Positions 1 through 6,651 of a stretch of DNA of 64,000 nucleotides are shown here, piece by piece (positions within the stretch are counted from its first letter, which is position 1; every line of letters starts with the position of its first letter). The stretch comes from Desulfomonile tiedjei DSM 6799. GTDB taxonomy: Bacteria; Desulfobacterota; Desulfomonilia; Desulfomonilales; Desulfomonilaceae. The position numbers and the translations under genes were made by a program. The notes beneath the pieces are model-generated. The model ran no database searches. It saw nothing but the letters and a program-made list of their open reading frames with translations, and had not been told where the DNA came from. The stretch spans positions 1,922,001-1,986,000 of the forward strand of contig NC_018025.1 of NCBI RefSeq assembly GCF_000266945.1, in the 5' to 3' direction.

Positions 1-816
1 ATCGATGAGACGCTGTCTTACACGCTTTTCCGTGCCTCTGTCTTCGCAGGCCTGTAATAGTCGCTGCAAACCTTCGTCTCTGGTTTCAGTATCAGGCACG
101 AGCATGTGAACAGGAGCGACAAGAACCTGTCGAACATCGTCCCGTGAACGTTGATTCGTGGGATCGAAAAACCGCATGGACTCGATCAGGTCGCCGCTCT
201 GCTCGATACGAATCGGATAAGGATACAAAGGGGAGTACAAATCTATAATGAAACCGCGTACAGAGAAGTCTCCCGCATCTTCCACGAGGGGGACCCGGTT
301 GTAACCGGCTGCAACCAGACGTTCCAACAATTCGTCGCGGTCTATCTCGCTGCCCAAGGCGATCGTAAACGACGCTCGATCGAATGCACGCGCGGGTATG
401 AGCTTGCGAATCAATGCATCCAGGCCGACCACCACTACCCTGGGTGGTTCGGGTTCTCTCAGCCTGAAGAGGGTGGACATCCGTTCGACCCACGACTCGT
501 TTTCCAGTGCCGCATGGGTAAACGGGAGCATGTCCGAGGAAGGATAGCGCATCACCTTGTCGGTAAGAGGATATCTGTATTCCTCGTCTTCACCGAGAAA
601 AAATCGAATATCCGAGGCAACACTGAGGGCCGCTCCTCCGTCGGGCATCACGACGATTATTGTCCTGAAGCTTTTCCTCGTAGCCGCAGCTATAAGGAAT
701 GCAGGAGCCGAGCCCACTAAGCCATAGACCCCGCCGTTATCGGCGGATTTCGTCAGAAAATTTACTGCCTCTTCAAAAGAAGAAGATTGTGTCGAAGGGA
801 ATGGGTCAGTTTTCAT
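1..816 (-). CDS. mfd: Transcription-repair coupling factor Mfd, N-terminal part (runs off left edge)
   Basis: An open minus-strand frame starts at an ATG at 816 and continues past base 1, giving about 272 N-terminal residues. The translation has the UvrB-like N-terminal module of Mfd: a segment reading VVMPDGGAALSVASDIRFFL, then PSSDMLPFTHAALENESWVERM, then VEDAGDFSVRGFIIDLYSP and PIRIEQSGDLIESMRFFDP. The last two are the hallmark region of Mfd/UvrB. Mfd removes RNA polymerase stalled at lesions and recruits UvrA. The translocase and RNAP-interaction domains lie outside the window. Upstream in-frame TTG codons exist, so the start could be slightly longer. It is divergent from the TPR gene. 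Confidence 0.85.
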   Translation of the reverse strand, partial: MKTDPFPSTQSSSFEEAVNFLTKSADNGGVYGLVGSAPAFLIAAATRKSFRTIIVVMPDGGAALSVASDIRFFLGEDEEYRYPLTDKVMRYPSSDMLPFTHAALENESWVERMSTLFRLREPEPPRVVVVGLDALIRKLIPARAFDRASFTIALGSEIDRDELLERLVAAGYNRVPLVEDAGDFSVRGFIIDLYSPLYPYPIRIEQSGDLIESMRFFDPTNQRSRDDVRQVLVAPVHMLVPDTETRDEGLQRLLQACEDRGTEKRVRQRLID

Positions 817-1200
817 GAGTTCCAATTGGACTCCGGCGTATAGCAAAATTCGACAGTATTTGCGATCGATCGTTTCTCATTCGATGCACGCGCGAACTTT
901 TCAGAATAACTCGATTTCATGTTCCCGATCAAGCGCTTTGCGGTCCGGTACATCGTCTGCATATCGGGTTTCGGCTGGTTCAAGGCTGTACAGAGGCTTT
1001 CAAAGCCTGAGAAAGGATTGCATTGACTTGCGACTCTTAATCGGCTATCCATTTAGGTTATTCCGTTTCGGCCACTCGTCTCGAGTGTGACAACAAAGCC
1101 GTATATTCCACCGTCAGGTCTGAGCCGTTGTTGGCACGGCAGAACGCATGCGTTCGGAAGACTGTGACACGCATACGATCAAGAAGCGAGGTGTTTGACT
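817..1200. other. Divergent intergenic region between mfd and the TPR gene
   Basis: No convincing gene: overlapping short frames on both strands have no ribosome binding site or family resemblance. A possible plus-strand promoter is TTGACT at 1023-1028, a 17-base spacer and TATCCA at 1046-1051. The -10 is poor, so this is only a suggestion. Confidence 0.4.
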
Positions 1201-1905
1201 TTGGCTGATAAGAAAATCACGCGCAAGGAGCTTCTTAAAGAACCGGATGAGTTCCTCACGCTCTCTACAAAAATAATCCGTCATGCCAGACTGAACCCGC
1301 GGATGTACGGAGCGGCATTTGCCGCGCTCATAGTTATTGTTCTCGCAGTGCTGGGGTGGTTTGCCTATAGTCACCAGCAGGAGGTCAGGAGTCACGAGCT
1401 GTTCGAACAGGCCTACACATCGTACGAGCAACTGACAAACCAGAGTTCTCCGACTCCGGAACAGTCGGACAAAGCTTTTCAAGAATTCGATCGTATCGCC
1501 AAAGAATACCCCTCCCGTACCGGCGGCGAAATGGCGCTGCTCTATTCAGCCCATGTTTTGTACAAGAAGCAAGACTACAAGGACGCTCTTGAACGATATA
1601 GCCGACTTCAAAGCTCGAGTCTCGTGCAACACGGATTGGGACCGCTGGTTACCTATCATCTGGCAATGACACGCATGGCGATGAAGGAATACGATCAAGC
1701 TCTTGCTCTCTTTGACCAACTCTCGAAAGACACGCTTTCTCCATATCGTCGAGAAGCATATTCTTCTATTGCCAAGACCTACGAACTGATGGGCAAGAAC
1801 AAAGAAGCAGTTCAAGCATACAAACAGTACCTGAAAATGTTTCCTGAAGCTCCGGACGCCTCTTTTGTGAAGACCCGGATTATGGATCTTTCGGCCAAAG
1901 GGTAA
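1201..1905 (+). CDS. Single-pass membrane protein with TPR repeats
   Basis: Predicted 234 residues. A basic N-terminal stretch (DKKITRKELLKEPDEFL) is followed by one transmembrane helix at about residues 40-60, then helical TPR-like repeats containing QAYTSYEQL, AHVLYKKQDYKDALERY, MKEYDQALALF and KNKEAVQAYKQYL. The layout (N-in anchor, external TPRs) resembles YfgM/BamD-adjacent proteins that assist envelope protein assembly. A TTG start at 1201 is chosen because GAGG at 1188-1191 sits nine bases upstream; a TTG at 1195 is also in frame but too close. It probably acts on the periplasmic face as a protein-protein adaptor. The client is unknown. Confidence 0.75.
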   Translation: MADKKITRKELLKEPDEFLTLSTKIIRHARLNPRMYGAAFAALIVIVLAVLGWFAYSHQQEVRSHELFEQAYTSYEQLTNQSSPTPEQSDKAFQEFDRIAKEYPSRTGGEMALLYSAHVLYKKQDYKDALERYSRLQSSSLVQHGLGPLVTYHLAMTRMAMKEYDQALALFDQLSKDTLSPYRREAYSSIAKTYELMGKNKEAVQAYKQYLKMFPEAPDASFVKTRIMDLSAKG

Positions 1906-1933
1906 GCCCGAGGAGGAATTCCTCCCCTCGGGT
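1906..1933. terminator. Hairpin between convergent genes
   Basis: CCCGAGGAGG, loop AATT, CCTCCCCTCGGG forms a strong GC-rich stem directly after the stop of the TPR gene and before the convergent small gene. No long T run follows, so termination efficiency is uncertain. Confidence 0.5.
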
Positions 1934-1943
1934 CGGAACCTCT

Positions 1944-2159
1944 TCACAGGCGCTGAATAAAGACATCTGCTTCCATAACCCACACTTCGAACTCATTGTC
2001 TTCAGCATCGATACGATAGGATCCCTTGATGTCGTCTGAATCGAATGCCTGCAATTCGATCAACTGATCCAGAATCGATCGCACTTCTTTGAACTCCAAA
2101 TCATCTTCACAAGCGATATTAAAGCTTCTTCCCGAATGGAGAAAGGGTATAAATTCCAT
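1944..2159 (-). CDS. Small acidic hypothetical protein
   Basis: Encodes 71 residues beginning MEFIPFLHSGRSFN, strongly acidic (DDLEFKEV, FDSDDIKG, DAEDNEFEVWVMEADVF). A purine-rich ribosome binding site (GAGGAAGTGAAGC) precedes the ATG, and a hairpin separates it from the convergent TPR gene. No signal peptide or membrane segment. I do not recognise the family. Composition and the RBS suggest a real cytoplasmic protein. Confidence 0.6.
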   Translation of the reverse strand: MEFIPFLHSGRSFNIACEDDLEFKEVRSILDQLIELQAFDSDDIKGSYRIDAEDNEFEVWVMEADVFIQRL

Positions 2160-2243
2160 GCTTCACTTCCTCTTGGGGAAGCTTAAGACACATTGTCACC
2201 GCGGTCAAGCGAAGACAGGCAAGTGCTAACACTATGATATTTC

Positions 2244-2272
2244 TTGACAGCCTAAGACAGAGTATGTATAAA
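2244..2272 (+). promoter_or_regulatory. Sigma-70-type promoter for HU
   Basis: TTGACA at 2244-2249, a 17-base spacer and TATAAA at 2267-2272 form a near-consensus promoter about 60 bases upstream of the HU start. A strong promoter fits an abundant nucleoid protein. Confidence 0.75.
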
Positions 2273-2334
2273 ACGCTCGTAAGCATATTTTTGTCTCATT
2301 ATGAGAATTGTATTGGCGAAAGGAGGAGTCAACA

Positions 2335-2610
2335 ATGACCAAGTCCGATCTGGTGGCAAAACTTGCCGAAGAAGCTGGAATATCGAAAAAAGCTGCCCTG
2401 GCGGCGCTCGACTCTGTAGTGACTGCTATTCACGATGTTCTGAGCAAAGGTGAAAAAGTTCGTATTACCGATCTCGGTAGTTTCAGTATCGTTAAAAGAC
2501 AGGCACGACAGGGCGTAAATCCCAGGACAGGCAAGCCGATTAAGATTCCGCCGACCCAGGCGCCTAAGTTCAGCCCGGCAAAAGCTCTGAAGGACTCGGT
2601 CAAGAAATAA
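2335..2610 (+). CDS. hup: HU-family DNA-binding protein
   Basis: Encodes 91 residues: MTKSDLVAKLAEEAGISKKAALAALDSVV, then the beta-arm signature GRNPRTGK-like segment (GVNPRTGKPIKIPP) and the C-terminal FSPAKALKDSVKK. Length and motifs fit HU/IHF. HU binds DNA non-specifically as a dimer, bends it and organises the nucleoid. The ATG at 2335 is preceded by a perfect AAGGAGG at proper spacing; an in-frame upstream ATG at 2308 lacks such a site. It is monocistronic behind a near-consensus promoter. Confidence 0.95.
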   Translation: MTKSDLVAKLAEEAGISKKAALAALDSVVTAIHDVLSKGEKVRITDLGSFSIVKRQARQGVNPRTGKPIKIPPTQAPKFSPAKALKDSVKK

Positions 2611-2686
2611 CGAAGTCCGATTGAGAGCAATAAGATAATTTCCGCTTTTTACCGAGCGTACTTTGATTAATGAAAACATCCGGGGG

Positions 2687-2704
2687 GGGCCGTGTATACG
2701 GCCC
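2687..2704. terminator. Palindromic hairpin downstream of HU
   Basis: GGGCCGT-GTAT-ACGGCCC is a perfect 7-bp stem with a 4-base loop, located about 75 bases after the HU stop. It lacks a T run and could be a terminator or a 5' leader structure for the following small lipoprotein. Confidence 0.4.
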
Positions 2705-2730
2705 TCTATGAGAATAGTGCTTCCATCTGT

Positions 2731-2895
2731 ATGAAAATATTCCGGTATATTCCTCTGATACTGCTGATGCTCACGATGGTTTCGTGCTCCGCCCTTTTGG
2801 ACGGTAAGTTTACCCCCCGAGATGGCAAACAATCACCATACAAAGCGAATACCGACCCGTACGAGCCCCCAAAAGACCCTTCTTCTCGACTGTAG
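2731..2895 (+). CDS. Small predicted lipoprotein
   Basis: Encodes 54 residues. MKIFRYIPLILLMLTMVSCS is a lipoprotein signal peptide with lipobox MVSC, followed by a short proline-rich polar tail (DPYEPPKDPSSRL). The ATG at 2731 is preferred over the upstream in-frame start at 2692 because it places the signal peptide at the N-terminus. The mature protein of about 35 residues would be anchored in a membrane facing the periplasm. No family is recognised and the ribosome binding site is weak. Confidence 0.5.
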   Translation: MKIFRYIPLILLMLTMVSCSALLDGKFTPRDGKQSPYKANTDPYEPPKDPSSRL

Positions 2896-2938
2896 ACTCT
2901 GTGACCTATAAAAAAGGTGGCGTCATCGCCGAGCACTT

Positions 2939-3520
2939 TCAATAAACATCATCAAAATCACGCCACATACCCGGCGGTCCGGGAGGCAGACGTCTGGAGC
3001 GATCGCCTTGAGGCGGTCCCATTCTTGGAGGAGTAGGGGCACCTGGACCGGGCCGGGGACGAATCATCTGACGCAATTCTTTCTGAAAATCTTTGAGAAA
3101 CAAGATGAGCTCCGCTTGTTGCCTTACGGTGAGCAAGGAAGAGACTTCATTGTAAAGCTCATCCTGCAGGGCTTCCAATTTCTTCCTTTTTTCACGGACA
3201 TCAGCAATGATGGGGCTCAATTTATTCGGATCTTCTTGACCCCGAGGACTCTTGAGAATGTCCCTCAAGGTCTGGAAATCGTTCGCAAGAGATTGTTGAA
3301 TTTCTTTGCGGTTTGACAGGAACTTCTTGCGAATTTCCATTATTTTGTCCGCGGTTTGTTTATCCAGATCCAGAGCTTCCATCATTTTCCACATGGTGAG
3401 GAACTCCAGACGTTCCTGAATTTTCTCCGGATCGCGTTTCTGAAAGTCCTGTTCCTTGGCGTGGGCCTGAACAGGAATCGCTAAAAGCAATACGAGGAGA
3501 AAAACGAATAAAGGGTGCAT
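2939..3520 (-). CDS. Spy/ZraP-like periplasmic protein
   Basis: Encodes 193 residues with a signal peptide (MHPLFVFLLVLLLAIPVQAHA), a helical region with LDKQTADKIMEIRKKFLSNR and LTVRQQAELILFLKDFQKEL, and a Pro/Gly-rich, Met-poor tail. The paired helices around LTxxQ-like turns resemble the Spy/CpxP/ZraP family of periplasmic chaperones and metal sensors. It lies downstream of an ECF sigma and anti-sigma pair on the same strand, the usual place for such a protein, but a repeat of about 500 bases separates them. It probably acts in envelope stress or metal response; the precise ligand is unknown. Confidence 0.7.
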   Translation of the reverse strand: MHPLFVFLLVLLLAIPVQAHAKEQDFQKRDPEKIQERLEFLTMWKMMEALDLDKQTADKIMEIRKKFLSNRKEIQQSLANDFQTLRDILKSPRGQEDPNKLSPIIADVREKRKKLEALQDELYNEVSSLLTVRQQAELILFLKDFQKELRQMIRPRPGPGAPTPPRMGPPQGDRSRRLPPGPPGMWRDFDDVY

Positions 3521-4080
3521 CTATACGCTCCTTGTTCCAAATAACTATTCGTACCAATTTGCTTTCAAACTCAGAGGAAAATCTCCACTAACCTCCCTTT
3601 ACTAAAGGGGGAATGGGTGCATAGGCGCTAACTTAGCGTGCTCTTGGTCGTTTGTTCCGGAGGAACAACTGGCAATAGGCCGGCGATTCATCGCCGGTTA
3701 AGGAAAAACCTTATGATTTCGAGTCCCGGAGGGACGGCTGATACACAAATTCCCGGCAATGAAGAAACTGTTGCAAAACTGTTTGGAGCAACGAAATCGT
3801 GGCACGATTCATCATCCTTGTAGGGGCAGGTCTCGTGCCTGCCCTCTCGCAATGACCGGCACGGAGGCCGGTCACTACCGGGCACCTACGAGGGGCGCCC
3901 CTACAATCAGGCCGGAAAGCCGGCGAGAAGATCGTGCCACGATATGGGATGAATTTCGACTTTTGAGACAGTCTCTGAATTACCGGGCTATTTTCTTTAG
4001 TCCCTGCGGGACAAAGAATTGCAGAAAAGTCAGCGCCTATGCGGAATGGAAGCATTTTGAATGCAAAATCAGAACATTTT
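3521..4080. repeat. Intergenic region with family A repeat copy 1
   Basis: Contains a palindromic repeat copy at about 3796-3976. It runs from ATCGTGGCACGATTCATC through a core with GGGGCAGG, CCGGCACGGAGGCCGG and GGGGCGCCCCTAC, and ends TTTTGAGACAGTCTC. Related copies occur at 27637, 36991, 39113, 50389 and 57994. Short palindromes such as GTTCCGGAGGAAC and GTCCCGGAGGGAC flank it. Short frames inside are repeat-derived and not genes. The region separates the anti-sigma gene from the Spy-like gene. Confidence 0.8.
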
Positions 4081-4605
4081 CTAGCCATGTTCTTCTTCAA
4101 CCTCAAACCAACTCACGGCAATGTCATCCTGCCTGAGGCCACGGACTTCAATCGTTAAATCCTGGGCCTGAAAAGGGAGCGTTTCCTGGGACAACGGCCC
4201 CATGGCCATATCCAGTTCTTCCATGAGAATTGTTGCCTGCTGTGGGTCATCAATGGCATAGCGGCCACGGTCCGGTATGAAGCAAAAGACCGCAAAAAAC
4301 GAAATAGCGGCAGCCAGGAATGTTCCGGCAATTTTCCAATTGTACGAAGATCTATTCAGGAATTCTTTTTCCCTGATACGGGCTTCTAATGTGCTCTCAT
4401 AAGAATCCCAGAATTCCGAACCGGGAATTGGAGGATTGCAGAGTCCTGCCGTATGGAAAAGCAGTTGTGTCTCTGCTTGGATGCGGGCACACGATTCACA
4501 CGCTGCAATATGATGCTCCAGCCAGTTTTTCCGATCGACGTCCAATCCTTCATCCAAGTCTTCGATGATGAACTTTTCTGCTCGAGCACATTCAAGGGTC
4601 TTCAT
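4081..4605 (-). CDS. Membrane-anchored zinc anti-sigma factor
   Basis: Encodes 174 residues. The N-terminus carries HHIAACESC, an H-x3-C-x2-C zinc anti-sigma (ZAS) motif that binds ECF sigma factors. A transmembrane helix follows at about residues 90-112 (KIAGTFLAAAISFFAVFCF), leaving a periplasmic C-terminal domain. The ATG at 4605 has an AAAGGGTGAGCG ribosome binding site and lies four bases after the stop of the sigma gene, so the two are translationally coupled. It probably holds the sigma factor inactive until an envelope signal releases it. Confidence 0.85.
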   Translation of the reverse strand: MKTLECARAEKFIIEDLDEGLDVDRKNWLEHHIAACESCARIQAETQLLFHTAGLCNPPIPGSEFWDSYESTLEARIREKEFLNRSSYNWKIAGTFLAAAISFFAVFCFIPDRGRYAIDDPQQATILMEELDMAMGPLSQETLPFQAQDLTIEVRGLRQDDIAVSWFEVEEEHG

Positions 4606-4609
4606 ACGC

Positions 4610-5194
4610 TCACCCTTTCTCAGGATAGGGAACTCTTCCGTTGTCGTTTGCATAGCCACGTGCTTCGCCGAACAGCATTTTTTGCCGGAGAGTTTTGACA
4701 GCCTGGAAGAAATTTCCACGCGCTCCGCCTTCAGTTCCCCCCATTACGGCTGCGATTTCTTTGTAATCCATATTTTCGTAAATTCTCAGAATAAACGTTA
4801 CTCTTTGTTTTTCGGGAAGTTGTTCGATCGCGTCTCTCAAAGATTTGCGCATTCGCGCGGAATCCAACAGATCGGAAACAGACGCGGATTCGTCGGGGAA
4901 ATCGTCGAAATCGCAATCGGCAATAGGAGAACGCTTTCTCACTCTCAGATGATCGCGAACTGCATTGAGAGCGATGCTGTACAACCATGTTTTGAATGAA
5001 GAGGCCATCATGAATCCGGGCAGTCCCTCGTATACTTTGAGGAAAACGGTTTGAGAAATATCTTTTGCGTCTTCCTGGTCCCGTACCAACCTCAAAATCA
5101 TCATGGTGAGGGGTTTAGCATATCTTCTCACAAGTTCGGAAAAAGCATCTTTTCTGCCTTTCCGAAATTGCTGCACAAGATCGTCATCGTTCAT
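4610..5194 (-). CDS. rpoE-like: ECF-type RNA polymerase sigma factor
   Basis: Encodes about 194 residues beginning MNDDDLVQQFRKG. Region 2 contains FSELVRRYAKPLTM and DAKDISQTVFLKVYEGLP; region 4 contains LPEKQRVTFILRIYENMDYKEIAAVMGG, typical of ECF sigma-70 proteins. It directs RNA polymerase to stress promoters, probably including its own operon. Alternative in-frame starts at 5206 (ATG) and 5215 (TTG) exist; no start has a strong ribosome binding site. The adjacent membrane ZAS anti-sigma gene suggests it responds to an extracytoplasmic signal. Confidence 0.9.
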   Translation of the reverse strand: MNDDDLVQQFRKGRKDAFSELVRRYAKPLTMMILRLVRDQEDAKDISQTVFLKVYEGLPGFMMASSFKTWLYSIALNAVRDHLRVRKRSPIADCDFDDFPDESASVSDLLDSARMRKSLRDAIEQLPEKQRVTFILRIYENMDYKEIAAVMGGTEGGARGNFFQAVKTLRQKMLFGEARGYANDNGRVPYPEKG

Positions 5195-5290
5195 CACCTG
5201 TCTCATTCTTTTCAATTAGACGAAAAAGACATGCGAACGTTATACGTCAAATCTGCTTTTTTGGTAAATAAGGTAGGTTCGGAAAGAGAT

Positions 5291-5310
5291 GCAGGGGACG
5301 AATCCCCTGC
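5291..5310. terminator. Perfect hairpin after rpoH
   Basis: GCAGGGGA-CGAA-TCCCCTGC is a perfect 8-bp stem with a tetraloop, ten bases past the rpoH stop in the direction of rpoH transcription. The following bases are only moderately T-rich, so it may be an attenuating or 3'-stabilising hairpin between the two sigma genes. Confidence 0.6.
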
Positions 5311-5320
5311 ATAGTGAAGT

Positions 5321-6163
5321 CTAGGCGGCCAGTTCGGAACGCAAGTAATTGCCACGGAGCTTTTCCAGAGCGCTTCTTTCAATCTGACGCGCTCGCTCGC
5401 GGGTAATACCGAAGTGTTTTCCCAATTCCTTTAGCGTCACAGGATCTTCTGCCAGAATCCTTTGTTCTACAATGTACTTTTCTCGAGGATTGAGTGTCTC
5501 GAGAGCGTTAACAGCCCACATTCTCAGGTCCTGTTGCGCTTCGTAATCGGAAAGCGTTTCTTCCTGATCGGGTCTTTCATCTTTCAGAGTATCTGCAAAA
5601 GAGTCTCGAGATTGATCGCCGATCAAATCGTCCAACGACAAGTCATGTGCCTTGAGACGTGCAGCCATTTCTATTACTTCATCCTGCGTAACACTTATCT
5701 TGTCTGCAAGTTTGGCAACATTCTCAAGATGATTTTCCATATCACGAGCCTCGGGAAGATCGGAAACCCGATAAAAAAGCTTTCGTTGAGCCTGGGTTGT
5801 TCCTATTTTCACGAGTGACCATGATTTTATGATAAAATTCTGAATGTATGCTTTAATCCACCAAATAGCATACGAAATAAGCCTGTATCCTCGATCGGGA
5901 TCAAATCGTTCAACTGCTTTCATGAGGCCGATATTGCCTTCCTGAATGAGATCCATAAGTTTCACACCGTAGTTCCTGTAACCCAGTGCCACTTTGATTA
6001 CGAATCTCAAATTTGACGTGATCAGCGTTTTTGCGGCCTCTTCATCTTTCTGATCACGGTACCGGACTGCAAGAAGATATTCTGACTCTCTGTCCAAAAT
6101 CGCATAGCGTTCTATTTGAGAAAGATATATCCTCAGTCCGTCAGTTTCGATGGGGTAATTCAT
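5321..6163 (-). CDS. rpoH: Heat-shock sigma factor RpoH (sigma-32)
   Basis: Encodes 280 residues. Contains NLRFVIKVALGYRNYGVKLMDLIQEGNIGLM (region 2.1-2.2), YRLISYAIWWIKAYIQNFI (regions 2.3-2.4) and TLKELGKHFGITRERARQIE (region 4.2). The conserved RpoH-box-like segment around KLFYRVSD also fits sigma-32 rather than RpoD or RpoS. It directs transcription of heat-shock chaperone and protease genes. A GGGAGGAATGAAT ribosome binding site precedes the ATG. A Lon-family protease gene lies just upstream on the same strand, a typical target class for RpoH, though no heat-shock promoter was identified. Confidence 0.93.
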   Translation of the reverse strand: MNYPIETDGLRIYLSQIERYAILDRESEYLLAVRYRDQKDEEAAKTLITSNLRFVIKVALGYRNYGVKLMDLIQEGNIGLMKAVERFDPDRGYRLISYAIWWIKAYIQNFIIKSWSLVKIGTTQAQRKLFYRVSDLPEARDMENHLENVAKLADKISVTQDEVIEMAARLKAHDLSLDDLIGDQSRDSFADTLKDERPDQEETLSDYEAQQDLRMWAVNALETLNPREKYIVEQRILAEDPVTLKELGKHFGITRERARQIERSALEKLRGNYLRSELAA

Positions 6164-6316
6164 ATTTCATTCCTCCCGGTTGTTGTGCCGCGGCATGTCC
6201 AACCATATGGATGCACGTGATAAGAAAATGGTTCGTACATTTTCCATAGATTCATAAACCCTACTTTCAGCAGAATGCACATTTGACATCCATTCTGCGT
6301 TCATGAGGACGGAACG

Positions 6317-6607
6317 ATGTTCCTGAGGAAACTTTTGACGAGAATTCAGGGAGAATTCCTCGTTTGGAAACAAACGCACTCCAGAGAACAGAACACGCAG
6401 TTCACCCCAGACAATGCATACGTACATGACCAATCTCCCCCAATTCCCTCAAATCAAGAATTCCGTGGATCCGATGTCAGGAGTAATACAAAGGCAAGAG
6501 AGCTAGAAAAAGAGTTTGATGAGCTACTGAAGAGGCGATCCAAAAATAGCCTGCCTGAAAACGAAGACGTTTCAGATAAAGTTCACAATCCAAGGTCGCT
6601 CGGTTGA
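6317..6607 (+). CDS. Small hypothetical protein, 96 aa
   Basis: Encodes 96 polar residues with a charged C-terminal helix (TKARELEKEFDELLKRRSK). There is no signal peptide or recognised domain. GAGGACGGAACG precedes the ATG, and its TGA stop overlaps a long hairpin, which supports a real transcription unit. It is divergent from rpoH. Function unknown. Confidence 0.5.
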   Translation: MFLRKLLTRIQGEFLVWKQTHSREQNTQFTPDNAYVHDQSPPIPSNQEFRGSDVRSNTKARELEKEFDELLKRRSKNSLPENEDVSDKVHNPRSLG

Positions 6608-6638
6608 ATGGTAGAGTGTATTTCACACTCTACCATTC
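6606..6638. terminator. Bidirectional hairpin terminator
   Basis: GAATGGTAGAGTGT, loop ATTTC, ACACTCTACCATTC is a perfect 14-bp inverted repeat between the convergent 96-aa gene and the Lon-family gene. It probably serves both strands. Confidence 0.65.
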
Positions 6639-6651
6639 ACACAACTCTCTC

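Noticed and set aside
151-720. Plus-strand open frame of 189 codons
   Set aside because: It is antisense to mfd, whose minus-strand translation shows clear Mfd motifs; no ribosome site or homology.
815-1090. Overlapping short frames on both strands between mfd and the TPR gene
   Set aside because: No ribosome site, no domain, typical of promoter regions.
3688-4136. Several overlapping frames in the repeat region, with the same peptide also encoded at 27456
   Set aside because: The shared peptide (MPGSDRPPCRSLREGRHETC) comes from translating the family A repeat, not from a gene.
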